From NCBI RefSeq assembly GCF_002953135.1, contig NZ_CP026372.1, positions 1,054,001 through 1,118,000 of the forward strand: DNA of 64,000 nt. The letters run 5' to 3'. This stretch comes from Sphingobium sp. SCG-1 (GTDB taxonomy: Bacteria; Pseudomonadota; Alphaproteobacteria; Sphingomonadales; Sphingomonadaceae). Positions 51,819 through 60,983 of the stretch are shown here, in pieces; position 1 is the stretch's first letter; each line of letters starts with the position of its first letter. Under the pieces are notes generated by a model. The model was not told the origin of the DNA, searched no databases, and was given only the letters and a program-made list of their open reading frames with translations. The position numbers and the translations under genes were made by a program.

Positions 51819-53439
51819 ATGGGCTTGATCCCGAAATGGCATGGCGTGGTGGAGCTTCCTCCGCTCCCCGAGCGCAGGCTGAATGTCGGCGGAAACTGGA
51901 TCATTCAGCAGCCCTTTCGCGGCGCAGTGTCTCGCGCCTCGATCTCGGACTCGCAATATCCCGGCCACGACCAGATCGAGCTGCGCGATTTGGCGCCGCC
52001 GTTCGACATCGTGCTGTTGCGCCAGAGAGGAGCGCGGCGGATCAACATCGACTTGCCGGTCGTCACCGCGCAGGCATTCCCTGACTCTTCCGATCCATCG
52101 CCGGTCGCAGTGACGTGGGATAGCCATGGGATGCTCGAACAGTGGGCCGACACGCCGGCCAAGGTCCGCAAGGCTTGGGTCAACAAGTTCGATTTCCGGA
52201 TCGAGGACGCGGACGAAGGCATTGAGGGCCTGCGCGTGCCGCAAATCGGGGCGCTTCATGCGATCTCCGCGCATTTCGCGGTCGGACGCCAGTTCGATGC
52301 GGCGACGGTGGTGTTGCCGACCGGGACCGGCAAAACCGAAACGATGCTTGCGACCCAAGTCTATCGCCGGCTCGAGCGGTCACTCGTGTTGGTGCCGAGC
52401 GACGCATTGCGGCGCCAGATCGCCAAGAAGTTCATTTCGCTTGGCGTGCTGCCAAAAGCGGGGGTGGTTCCAGCGGACACGGCTGGCCCGCGGGTCGCGG
52501 TGATCACCGCGGGCGTCCGGTCGGCAGACGATGCCCGCACCATCGTCGACAATGCCAATGTCATCGTGGCGCTGCCCAACAGCCTACAGGCGAGCGACCC
52601 GGGCGCGGTCGCGGTCCTGGCCGACGGCTGCTCCGATCTTATCGTCGATGAAGCGCATCATATCCGCGACCATCACCGGCGGATATCGGCATGAACATGT
52701 GTCCGGCCCGGCCCTGATGTTCCGCAAGTCGAGCGCACCGGCTGTTCCAATCGTCGATTATCTGGAGAGCGACCCCTTTATCGTCCGCTATGTCGATGGC
52801 ACCTATTCCTACAATTGCTATCACATTCCGACTAACCTTGAGGCTGGGGAATATCCGCGTGAACGCATCGAAACCTGGGACTGGACCGGAGTGCCGCTCA
52901 ACCGAGAATCGATGCACAAGGCCGGTGACCGCAAGACCATCCAGTATCGCGCCTTCGAGACGATCCGCGACGACTTTGACCTGATCTTCAATGACGACGG
53001 CAGCGGCGAAGCAGCCGATCTCGTCTGCCTGAAAGAGGTGGACGAGAAGACAATCCTACTCTGTCTTGTTCATTGTAAGGGCGCGCACGAGGGCCGAGTA
53101 TCGGCCGATATCCGCAACTTTTATACCGTGTGTGGGCAGGCTCAGAAGTCTATCGCCGTTAAGCACGGCGGCGTGCAAACCCTGTATCACGATCTAAAGC
53201 GGCGCCACGAACTGTGGGCGCGCGAGGGCGCGACGCGCTTCCTGAAGGGCGATATGAAAACTCTGTCCTACTTCAAGGAAAAGGCGCGGCGCGCCAAGCT
53301 CGATTTTGAAGTCATCCTCGTTCAACCTGGCGCCTCGGCGCAAACTGTGAGCAGGGACGCCCTAAAGCTGTTGGCGACGACTGAGTTGTTCCTAAGCAAG
53401 ACAACCGAAGCCAGTTTTCGGTTTGTTGCCTCTCCGTAG
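51819..53439 (+). pseudogene. DEAD/DEAH helicase-nuclease with internal deletion
   Basis: The first part (51819-52694) has a unique N-terminal domain, Walker A LPTGTGKTE and DEAH box IVDEAHH. It then runs into a stop at 52694. From about 52670, in another frame, a C-terminal domain continues (GGYRHEHVSGPALMFRKSS ... DLVCLKEVDEKTILLCLVHCKGAHEG ... DIRNFYTVCGQAQKSI). Helicase motifs III-VI are missing, so one deletion removed the middle and shifted the frame. The C terminus has a D...xHCK pattern like a PD-(D/E)XK nuclease. The start at 51819 is favoured by GGGAG eight bases away. It lies 37 bases after the DUF2235 gene. Confidence 0.85.
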
Positions 53440-53661
53440 TTCAGCGCAGCATGCCAGCACCATGCGCCACGTGGTTCTTCTGCAGCGTGGGACTGGTGTT
53501 ATCGTGCGTTCTAGTTAGCACGAAAATCTTCATCTTTTTGCCGATGAGGAGGCCGATCGTGGTTGAGATCGCAATACCGCCTCGCGCCGGAGCGCTCTTC
53601 TGATATACTGTAGAAGCAGCCGAAACCTCCGAGAAGGCATGAATCGGTTTGGGGGGCAAGG

Positions 53662-55752
53662 ATGCGCATCGAATCTGCTGAAATTCGAAATTTCCGTTTG
53701 CTCGCCGACGCGGCGCTCGCGCTGGAGGGCCTGACCACCGTCATCGTTGGGCGGAACAACAGCGGCAAGACGTCGCTATCCGAGATCATGAAGCGGCTGC
53801 TGACCGACAGCAACGCCAGCTTCCAATTGGAGGATTTCTCTAGCGCGAGCTATTCTGGCTTTTGTGCCGCGCTAGATGCGCGGAACGCCGGCACCGGCGA
53901 CGAGGCCGTGCGTACGCTGCTTCCTGCGATCGAGCTACGCATTCGGCTGAACTATGACATCGACCAGCCCGAATTCGGGCCGCTCGCTCCCTTCGTCGTC
54001 GATCTCGATCCCGATTGCCAGCACGTGCTGGTCGTCATCCGGTACGAGCTGAAGGATGGAGCGATCGCCGCCTTGTTCGAAGGCGCGTCGGTCGAAGCCC
54101 TTACAGACGAAACCCGCATTGCCTTTTTCCGATTGCTCCGCGAGCGCGTGTCTCAACATTATTCCATGACGATCCGTGCCGAAGACCCGAACGACGCGAC
54201 CAACGTTCGCGTTATGCAGCCCGGATCACTGAAGCACCTCGTCAAGACGGGCTTCATCAACGCGCAGCGCGGGCTCGACGATGTGACATCGCGCGAGTCC
54301 GACGTGCTCGCGAAGGTGCTGGAGAGTATGTTTAGCATGGCAAGCTCAGAGGCGGCCGATGAGGGCGACAAGGCGATCGCCGACGCGCTGACGACTGCGG
54401 TTCAGGATATCCAGACGCAGCTCGACCAGAATTTTGCCGGCCAGCTTTCGAAGCTGCTGCCAACGCTCAAAAGCTTCGGCTACCCGGGTCTAGGTGGTCA
54501 GGACCTCCAGACCGAAACGATACTCGACGTGAAGCGGCTGCTCTCTAATTTTACCAAAGTCCGCTACGCCGGTTTCGGTGGCGTGCCGCTGCCCGAATCT
54601 TATAACGGCCTCGGCGTCCGCAACCTCATCTTCATCCTGCTTCAGCTCGTCGGCTTCTACAAAGCCTATCGCGCCGAGCCGGTCGCCGCCGGCGTCCATC
54701 TCGTCTTCATCGAAGAGCCCGAAGCGCATCTCCACCCGCAGATGCAGGAAGTCTTCATCCGACAACTCGCCAACATCGCCAAGCAGCTCGTCGACGGGAC
54801 CGAAGATGATGTGACTTGGCCTGTACAGTTCGTCGTCTCCACCCATTCATCGCACATCGCCAACGCGGCGGGCTTCGAGAGCATCCGCTACTTTCTGGCT
54901 GTTGCAGCGCCTGATGCCCCGGCTGGCGTTCGCCAGACGCGAATCAAGGACCTCCGCAGGGGTCTCGCCGATAAACCGGAGCCCGAAAAGCGCTTCCTCC
55001 ACCAGTATATGACCCTGACCCGCTGCGACTTGTTCTTTGCCGACAAAGCCATCCTGGTCGAAGGCCTCAGCGAACGGCTGATGCTTCCCGGCATCACCCG
55101 CAAGTTCGAGCTGGCCGAGCCAGAGGCGCCAAAGCTGTCGACGCAATATACTTCGATCATCGAAGTCGGCGGCGCTTACGCGCATCGGTTCGTCGATCTT
55201 CTCGAATTTTTGGAGCTGCGCACGCTGATCATCACCGATCTTGATTCAACGCTGGTCAACGGCGGCGAAGCCTGCGCCGTCCATCTCGGCACCGCGACGA
55301 GCAATGCCTGCATCAAGAGCTGGTTCGACGACGACCCGCTGACGCTCGCCGTCATCGCGGCGAAACCTGACGACGCAAAACGCAAGGGATGCAGCCGTAT
55401 CGCCTATCAGTGTCCCGAAATACTTGGCGGACCATGCGGCCGGACCTTCGAAGATGCGTTTATCCTCGCTAACGCAGCCAAGTTCGGCGTTGCCGGTGCC
55501 GACACGCACGCGCTGGAGATCGCTGCGCGGGCCAAGGCTGCGACCTTCAAGAAGTCCGACTTCGCGCTCACCTACGCGATCGAGGACGAAGACTGGGGCG
55601 CGCCAAAATACCTGACAGACGGAATCCGCTGGCTCGCCCACGAGGATGTGCCGCCCACCGATCCCGTACTCGCTGTTGCGATCGCGGTGGCGGCTGAAGC
55701 CGAAGCCAATGTCGAAGCCGCACCCGAGGACGGAGCGGCTGCCGGTGCCTGA
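53662..55752 (+). CDS. gajA: OLD-family ATP-dependent endonuclease (GajA-like)
   Basis: This 696-residue protein has an N-terminal ABC-type ATPase with Walker A GRNNSGKTS (30-38), a signature-like segment, Walker B LVFIEEPEAHLHPQ and the FVVSTHSSHIA switch. A C-terminal Toprim domain has AILVEGLSERLMLPGI and LIITDLDSTL. OLD nucleases of the Gabija GajA type nick phage DNA when nucleotides are depleted. It is longer than the Bacillus GajA (about 580 residues). A UvrD-like helicase overlaps its end, which makes Gabija the best fit. Confidence 0.88.
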   Translation: MRIESAEIRNFRLLADAALALEGLTTVIVGRNNSGKTSLSEIMKRLLTDSNASFQLEDFSSASYSGFCAALDARNAGTGDEAVRTLLPAIELRIRLNYDIDQPEFGPLAPFVVDLDPDCQHVLVVIRYELKDGAIAALFEGASVEALTDETRIAFFRLLRERVSQHYSMTIRAEDPNDATNVRVMQPGSLKHLVKTGFINAQRGLDDVTSRESDVLAKVLESMFSMASSEAADEGDKAIADALTTAVQDIQTQLDQNFAGQLSKLLPTLKSFGYPGLGGQDLQTETILDVKRLLSNFTKVRYAGFGGVPLPESYNGLGVRNLIFILLQLVGFYKAYRAEPVAAGVHLVFIEEPEAHLHPQMQEVFIRQLANIAKQLVDGTEDDVTWPVQFVVSTHSSHIANAAGFESIRYFLAVAAPDAPAGVRQTRIKDLRRGLADKPEPEKRFLHQYMTLTRCDLFFADKAILVEGLSERLMLPGITRKFELAEPEAPKLSTQYTSIIEVGGAYAHRFVDLLEFLELRTLIITDLDSTLVNGGEACAVHLGTATSNACIKSWFDDDPLTLAVIAAKPDDAKRKGCSRIAYQCPEILGGPCGRTFEDAFILANAAKFGVAGADTHALEIAARAKAATFKKSDFALTYAIEDEDWGAPKYLTDGIRWLAHEDVPPTDPVLAVAIAVAAEAEANVEAAPEDGAAAGA

Positions 55753-57472
55753 GACACCCGCCGAGGAAGCCAGCCGCATCGCGCTTGAGCGCGTCTATGC
55801 CGCCCTGGCTGAGGGTCGCAGTTTTCGGCTCGAGGCCGGCGCTGGCGCCGGCAAGACCTACTCGCTGATAAAGGCGCTCGAATATCTGATCGGAAAGCAC
55901 CGGCGCGAAATGCCACGGCGCGGCCAACAGATCGCGTGCATCACCTATACCAATGTCGCGCGCGACGAGATCGAGGCGCGGATCGACCGTCATCCGATCA
56001 TATATTGCGATACCAATCACGGCTTTTGCTGGAGCCTGATCGGCGGATTCCAGCGCCAGTTGCGCGAACTGGTCGCTGCAATGCCAGTGTGGCAAGAGCG
56101 GCTCGAAGAGGCCGGCGGCATCGGCAACCGCACGATCGATTATAGTCTCGGCCACCGTTCGGTGCGCGACACGGCCATCTCACTTGGCCATGATGACGTC
56201 CTACCGCTGACCATCTCACTCATGGAGCAGCCCAAGTTCCGTCGCCTGATCGCGCAGCGCTTTCCAGTCATACTCATCGACGAATATCAGGATACCGACG
56301 CGGCATGGGTCGAGGCAATCAAGCAGCATTTTCTGGGTGTCGAGGGCTCACCTTTGTTCGGTTTCTTCGGCGATCATTGGCAAAAAGTCTACGGCACTGG
56401 ATGCGGCGAATTGGCGCACGAGGCGGTCGAGGAAATCGGAAAAGGCGCCAACTTCCGTTCGGTCCAGCCCGTGGTCGACGTGCTCAATATGATGCGGCCA
56501 GCGCTCCCACAGTTCGTCGAAAAACCTGAACTACCAGGCGAGGCGCGCGTTTTCCTGACCAATGGTTGGGCCGGGCAGCGCCGCACCGAAGCGCATTGGC
56601 GCGGTGACCTGCCCGCGGAAGTGGCGAGCCAAGCGCTGGAGATGACTCGAGCGCAACTCGAGGCCGACGGTTGGACGATCACACCGCAACACACCAAAAT
56701 CCTGATGCTTACACATCGTGTGCTCGCGACCGAGCAAGGCTATGCCAGTCTTCCCGGCGTTTTCCGCTTCAACGACGCGTTCACGAACAAGGAAAATCCT
56801 TACATCTCCTTCTTCGTCGATGTGCTGGAGCCGGCCTGCGATGCCTACGTAGCGCGTCAGTTCGGTCGCATGTTCGAAGCGCTCGGCGGGAGCGTGCCGC
56901 ATCTGCGCCGCCCGGCCGACAAGGCGGGGTGGGCCAACGCGATGGCCGCGCTAGTTGCAATCCGGGCCACCGGCACGGTCGGTGATGTCATCGACCATCT
57001 CGCAGCAACGCGGCGTCCGCGCTTACCCGATGTCATTTCAGATCGCGAGCGCGAGTTGGCGGCTTTCGACCGCGATGCCGGCGAGCAGATGCCTGCTCTG
57101 CTCGCTGAGATCGAAAACCTCCGTGCCATCAGCTATTCTGAGATTCAGGCGCTTCGGCGCTATTTGGACGGCTCGTCGCCGTTCGAAACCAAGCATGGCG
57201 TGAAGGGCGCCGAATTCGAGAACGTCCTGGTGATCGTCGGTCGGGGCTGGAACATGTACAACTTCAACGAAATGCTTGAGCTAGCATCCGCGCCGGCGAT
57301 TCCGGCCGGGCGCCGAGGCGCTTACGAGCGCAACCGTAATCTTTTCTACGTTGCGTGCTCGCGACCAAAGCGGCGACTCGCGGTGCTGTTCACGCAGCTT
57401 GTATCCGACGCGGCGCAAGGCACACTGACGGCTTGGTTCGGCATCGATAATATCGAAACACTACCGCTCTGA
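55745..57472 (+). CDS. gajB: UvrD-like helicase (GajB-like)
   Basis: This protein of about 575 residues is a superfamily 1 helicase. Motif I is AGAGAGKTYSL, Ia is CITYTNVARDEIEAR, motif II is VILIDEYQDTD and III is LFGFFGDHWQKVYG. Late motifs are KHGVKGAEFENVLVI and NLFYVACSRPKRRL. Overlap with the OLD gene by eight bases is the usual gajAB arrangement; GajB proteins act as the sensor or activator partner. The GTG at 55745 has a GGAG site at eight bases, and an ATG at 55709 is the alternative. Confidence 0.87.
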   Translation: MPETPAEEASRIALERVYAALAEGRSFRLEAGAGAGKTYSLIKALEYLIGKHRREMPRRGQQIACITYTNVARDEIEARIDRHPIIYCDTNHGFCWSLIGGFQRQLRELVAAMPVWQERLEEAGGIGNRTIDYSLGHRSVRDTAISLGHDDVLPLTISLMEQPKFRRLIAQRFPVILIDEYQDTDAAWVEAIKQHFLGVEGSPLFGFFGDHWQKVYGTGCGELAHEAVEEIGKGANFRSVQPVVDVLNMMRPALPQFVEKPELPGEARVFLTNGWAGQRRTEAHWRGDLPAEVASQALEMTRAQLEADGWTITPQHTKILMLTHRVLATEQGYASLPGVFRFNDAFTNKENPYISFFVDVLEPACDAYVARQFGRMFEALGGSVPHLRRPADKAGWANAMAALVAIRATGTVGDVIDHLAATRRPRLPDVISDRERELAAFDRDAGEQMPALLAEIENLRAISYSEIQALRRYLDGSSPFETKHGVKGAEFENVLVIVGRGWNMYNFNEMLELASAPAIPAGRRGAYERNRNLFYVACSRPKRRLAVLFTQLVSDAAQGTLTAWFGIDNIETLPL

Positions 57473-57625
57473 CATGCAAACGGCTGGGGAATGCCCATTG
57501 CTAGAGGGGGCTAGGCCTCGCCGACGAAAGTGGCCGAAGCCGAAGGCGTGGCTAAACGTCGCAATTTTGGGAGAGGGAAATTATCAAGCGGGTCATCTTG
57601 ACTGCCGCAAAATAACACAGAAATA

Positions 57626-57637
57626 CACACTTGTGTG
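57626..57637. promoter_or_regulatory. Palindrome before the RHH-methyltransferase operon
   Basis: CACAC-TT-GTGTG (57626-57637) lies 46 bases before the RHH gene, just after a TTGACT -35-like element (about 57598). A small RHH repressor encoded by the first gene could bind here. The regulatory link is inferred. Confidence 0.45.
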
Positions 57638-57683
57638 GCAACTCGAAGTCCGCGATGGTGCCGTCGGTTCAGGAGCAGTCGCG

Positions 57684-57866
57684 GTGGCATATCCAATTCG
57701 TATCCAGGTTCTACTAAATCGACCCGAAGCGGAACGCTTTGAGCGCTTCTGTGAGGCGCGCGGTCACAAGAAGTCGACGCTTATCGCCCGTCTCGTGCGA
57801 GAGCACCTGGATCGAGAAGGTTTTGATGTTCAAGGTGAATTCTTTGCGGCCGGGAGCGAGCGATGA
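57684..57866 (+). CDS. Small ribbon-helix-helix protein, first gene of the modification-restriction operon
   Basis: This 60-residue protein has a likely RHH fold: YPIRIQVLLNRPEAERFERFCEARGHKKSTLIARLVREHLD, with a beta strand followed by two helices as in CopG/Arc proteins. The GTG at 57684 is favoured because AGGAG precedes it by eight bases and the RHH strand begins at once. The longer frame from 57474 has an unlikely N terminus. The stop overlaps dcm (ATGA). It probably acts as controller of the operon. Confidence 0.75.
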   Translation: MAYPIRIQVLLNRPEAERFERFCEARGHKKSTLIARLVREHLDREGFDVQGEFFAAGSER

Positions 57867-59365
57867 GTATCTTTGACCGTCGTGCCGTGCTTACAAAGAT
57901 CGAGCGTTTGCGTTCAGGCGCATCGCCCCGTGTCTTGGATCTATTTGCGGGTTGTGGCGGGCTCTCGCTTGGTTTCCGGGCCGCAGGGTTCGAAATCGCC
58001 GCTGCCGTTGAGTTCGACCGTGAGGCAGCTCGCTCACATGGGGAGAATTTCCATCCCGGTGACCCGCGCCATGCACTGGCGCGGGACATAACCAACACCA
58101 GCCCGGAGCAGCTTGCTCGTGAGCTGGATCTGGGGCCCGTAAGCGCCGCAATTGACGTCATAGTTGGCGGGCCGCCCTGTCAGGCCTTTGCGCGAGTTGG
58201 CCGTTCCAAGCTGCGCGAGATTGACGAGCATCCCGAAGCATTCATGCACGATCCCCGTGCTCAACTCTATCTTGAGTACCTGCACTACGTCGACGCATTC
58301 CGGCCCCTTGCATTGCTCATGGAAAACGTCCCGGATGCACTCAATCACGGGGGACAGAACATCGCCGAGGAGACGTGCGAAGTGCTCCGCGACAAGGGTT
58401 ACATCGCCGGTTACACGCTCCTCAACGCGTCGTTCTATGGCGTGCCACAGATGCGCGAGCGGATGATCCTGATAGCCTATCGCGAAGAACTAGATGTCGA
58501 AGTGGAGTTTCCGGCGCCCACCCACTTCGTAAAGCTTCCGCCCGGCTATACCGGAAGTCGTCAAGTAGCGCTCAAGCTCCTGAGCAAGGCACATCTCGCA
58601 GACCGTGCGCACAGTTATCATACTCCCCCGGCAGCCAATCCCGGCTTGCCGTCTGCAGTAACTGCAGCCACAGCGCTCAGCGATCTTCCGAAGATGACCG
58701 ACCATCTGGTGGGAAAATTAAAGCGTGGGGCCCGTCGCTTTGACGAGATTCAGCGGTATCCGACCTCCAAACCGGTGGGCTTCGCGAAGCTTATGCGCGA
58801 ATGGCCGGGCTTTGAATCCCGTGTCGGGATCAGCGACCATGTGATCCGCTATCTGCCGCGTGACTGGAAGCTGTTCGCCAGAATGAACGCAGGCGACCAG
58901 TACCCCGAAGCGCATGCACATGCATTGAAGATGTTCGATGAAGCGCTGACCGAGCTTCGATCAAAGACCGGAAGCGCGATCCGGTCCGGAAGTAAAGCGT
59001 GGGAGGCTCTACGGGCATCGATAGTGCCACCCTATGATGTCAGCAAATTCCCGAACAAGTGGCGTAAAATGGAGCCAGATTTGCCCGCGCGAACGCTAAT
59101 GGCTCACCTCGGCAAGGATAGTTACAGCCACATCCATTACGACAGCGCTCAAGCCCGCACGATCTCAGTGCGAGAGGCCGCACGACTACAGTCATTCCCC
59201 GATGGCTTCAAATTCGCCGGCACGATGAACCCGGCGTTCAAGCAGATTGGGAATGCCGTTCCGCCGCTGCTGGCGCGGGCAGTGGCATTGAAAATTCAGG
59301 AGACCCTGGAGAGGGCAGTGAGGAATCAGCTTGATGAGCCTATCGGAGCGGCGGCGGCAGTTTGA
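57863..59365 (+). CDS. dcm: DNA (cytosine-5) methyltransferase
   Basis: This 500-residue C5-methyltransferase has motif I LDLFAGCGGLSLGF (about 25-38), motif IV GGPPCQAF with nucleophile Cys106, motif VI LLMENVPDAL and motif VIII VPQMRERMILIA. The target recognition region is long. Motif IX is REAARLQSFPDGF and motif X is FKQIGNAVPP. It methylates C5 of cytosine in an unknown site. It overlaps the RHH gene and the McrB-like gene (32 bases). Vsr in the same operon supports a 5mC product. Confidence 0.95.
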   Translation: MSIFDRRAVLTKIERLRSGASPRVLDLFAGCGGLSLGFRAAGFEIAAAVEFDREAARSHGENFHPGDPRHALARDITNTSPEQLARELDLGPVSAAIDVIVGGPPCQAFARVGRSKLREIDEHPEAFMHDPRAQLYLEYLHYVDAFRPLALLMENVPDALNHGGQNIAEETCEVLRDKGYIAGYTLLNASFYGVPQMRERMILIAYREELDVEVEFPAPTHFVKLPPGYTGSRQVALKLLSKAHLADRAHSYHTPPAANPGLPSAVTAATALSDLPKMTDHLVGKLKRGARRFDEIQRYPTSKPVGFAKLMREWPGFESRVGISDHVIRYLPRDWKLFARMNAGDQYPEAHAHALKMFDEALTELRSKTGSAIRSGSKAWEALRASIVPPYDVSKFPNKWRKMEPDLPARTLMAHLGKDSYSHIHYDSAQARTISVREAARLQSFPDGFKFAGTMNPAFKQIGNAVPPLLARAVALKIQETLERAVRNQLDEPIGAAAAV

Positions 59366-60983
59366 GGCGGCCTCGCGAGCAGATTCGCTCGTCACGCCGA
59401 AAACAAAATTTCACAAGCTGTTCGGGGTGTCGAATAGTGCAAAGGTGATTCCGGGGGGATTGCAGCTCGGCGTCGTTAATCTCGACAATGTCGCGTCTGA
59501 TGTAGATGGCTTTGCCTTTGCCTGCACGATGATCTTCCCTCCAGCCGACGAGGTCTACTTCACGGCCTATGTCCGCTCTGGAGGTGCGGTGATGGCTGCC
59601 CGGCTCGCTGAAATGAAGGAGAAGGGAGCGGGAGGTGGATCTGCTCCGCAGCCGGAGAAAGCGGATGAGGCGAGTGACGAGCCCGGCCAATCCTATGCCG
59701 CACGCAACAACAATACGGTCGTTGTGCTGGCTGACGACGGCAATTTCTATCTACGCAATCAGGGTTTCTGGGACACGCTCCCCGAAGACCGCTCCTCGTT
59801 GGGCGCGCCAATACCGGTTGACCGTATCAATGTGGCGCTCTGGCCGCCTGCCGCCTCGGTGCAACGCAGTATGCTCGCGCGAGAGTTCATTGGTTATCTC
59901 GCTCGATTTGTTGGGCGGGAAAAAGTTCACGAAATTCGTGTCTGGGAAGATGCCTCAGCAGTCAGCGAGGCGATGCGTCGCATGCCCCACACAATTCCGA
60001 TTGCCGAAATTCGTGCCGGCATCGCGACCCTTGGCGGGGTCTATCCGGATGCGCTGATTGATCGCTTTCACGCTGGCCTTAATCATCTGCCCGACAAGCA
60101 CTTTGTCATCCTGCCTGGCGTCTCAGGCACGGGCAAAACTCTGCTGGCACGCCACTACTCCCGCGCCGTGCACGGGATCGCGACGCCGGACGGTCCAGAC
60201 CCGCTTCTGTTCATCTGCCCGGTTCGCCCGGAATGGACGGATCCAACCGGCCTCACCGGCTATTTCGATGTCCTTCAGAACCGATACGTGGTTCCGCCGT
60301 TTCTTGAAGCGATGCTGCTCGCAACGGCTTTTCCAGACGCACCGGTGTTTGTCGTCCTCGACGAAATGAATCTGGCACGGGTGGAATACTACCTCGCCGA
60401 CATTCTGAGCAGCGTCGAAAGCCGACATCCCATCGCACTCCACTCAAGCAGTCTTCCGCTCGAAGGCAGCACAGGCGGCGAAATTCCTCCCCGACTTGCC
60501 TATCCATCGAACCTCTTTCTTATCGGCACGATAAATGTCGACGAGACGACCAGCCCGCTCAGCGACAAGGTGCTCGATCGAGCCGTGGTAATCGACATGT
60601 CGGCAACCGACCTTGATCGCTTCTTCGCGGCCCTTGACGCACGCGAGCCGGCGCTTGCCTCTTCGACCCAGGCCTGTGCGGCAATCCTTGGATCAGTGAA
60701 CAAGCTTCTGGCGCCGCACGGACTCGGGTTCGGATACCGTCTCGCCGAGGAGTTCGTCCGTTACCATTCCTTCGCTACCGAACAGCTCGGCACAGCATCC
60801 GATTCCGTGATCGACGACCTTTTGGTCCAGAAGGCACTTGTGCGCCTTCGCGGCGGCGACGCGCAGCGCGACATGCTGTTGCAGCTCAAGGCAGCGCTCC
60901 CGCTGGCACCCCAGGCGCAGACGCTATTGACGAAGCTTGCCGCCGAGCTCGAGGAACTCGGCACGTTCCAGAACGCACGATGA
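59334..60983 (+). CDS. McrB-like AAA+ GTPase/ATPase
   Basis: This 549-residue protein has an N-terminal region of unknown fold (possibly a DNA-reading domain) and a C-terminal AAA+ motor. Walker A is GVSGTGKTLLA (about 262), Walker B is VFVVLDEMNLARVEYYL, and FLIGTINVDETTSPLSDKVLDRA carries sensor 1 and the McrB-typical segment. McrB-like motors translocate and activate the McrC nuclease on modified DNA. The ATG at 59334 lies inside dcm. The stop overlaps the McrC-like gene by four bases. Confidence 0.9.
   Translation: MSLSERRRQFEAASRADSLVTPKTKFHKLFGVSNSAKVIPGGLQLGVVNLDNVASDVDGFAFACTMIFPPADEVYFTAYVRSGGAVMAARLAEMKEKGAGGGSAPQPEKADEASDEPGQSYAARNNNTVVVLADDGNFYLRNQGFWDTLPEDRSSLGAPIPVDRINVALWPPAASVQRSMLAREFIGYLARFVGREKVHEIRVWEDASAVSEAMRRMPHTIPIAEIRAGIATLGGVYPDALIDRFHAGLNHLPDKHFVILPGVSGTGKTLLARHYSRAVHGIATPDGPDPLLFICPVRPEWTDPTGLTGYFDVLQNRYVVPPFLEAMLLATAFPDAPVFVVLDEMNLARVEYYLADILSSVESRHPIALHSSSLPLEGSTGGEIPPRLAYPSNLFLIGTINVDETTSPLSDKVLDRAVVIDMSATDLDRFFAALDAREPALASSTQACAAILGSVNKLLAPHGLGFGYRLAEEFVRYHSFATEQLGTASDSVIDDLLVQKALVRLRGGDAQRDMLLQLKAALPLAPQAQTLLTKLAAELEELGTFQNAR

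Noticed and set aside
53441..53659. 72-codon minus-strand frame between the helicase pseudogene and the OLD gene
   Set aside because: It has one short hydrophobic patch but no start signal or recognisable family. The space more likely holds the promoter of the OLD gene.
57474..57683. N-terminal extension of the RHH gene from an ATG at 57474
   Set aside because: The extra 70 residues look non-coding and contain the promoter-like and palindromic sequences. GTG at 57684 has a proper ribosome-binding site.
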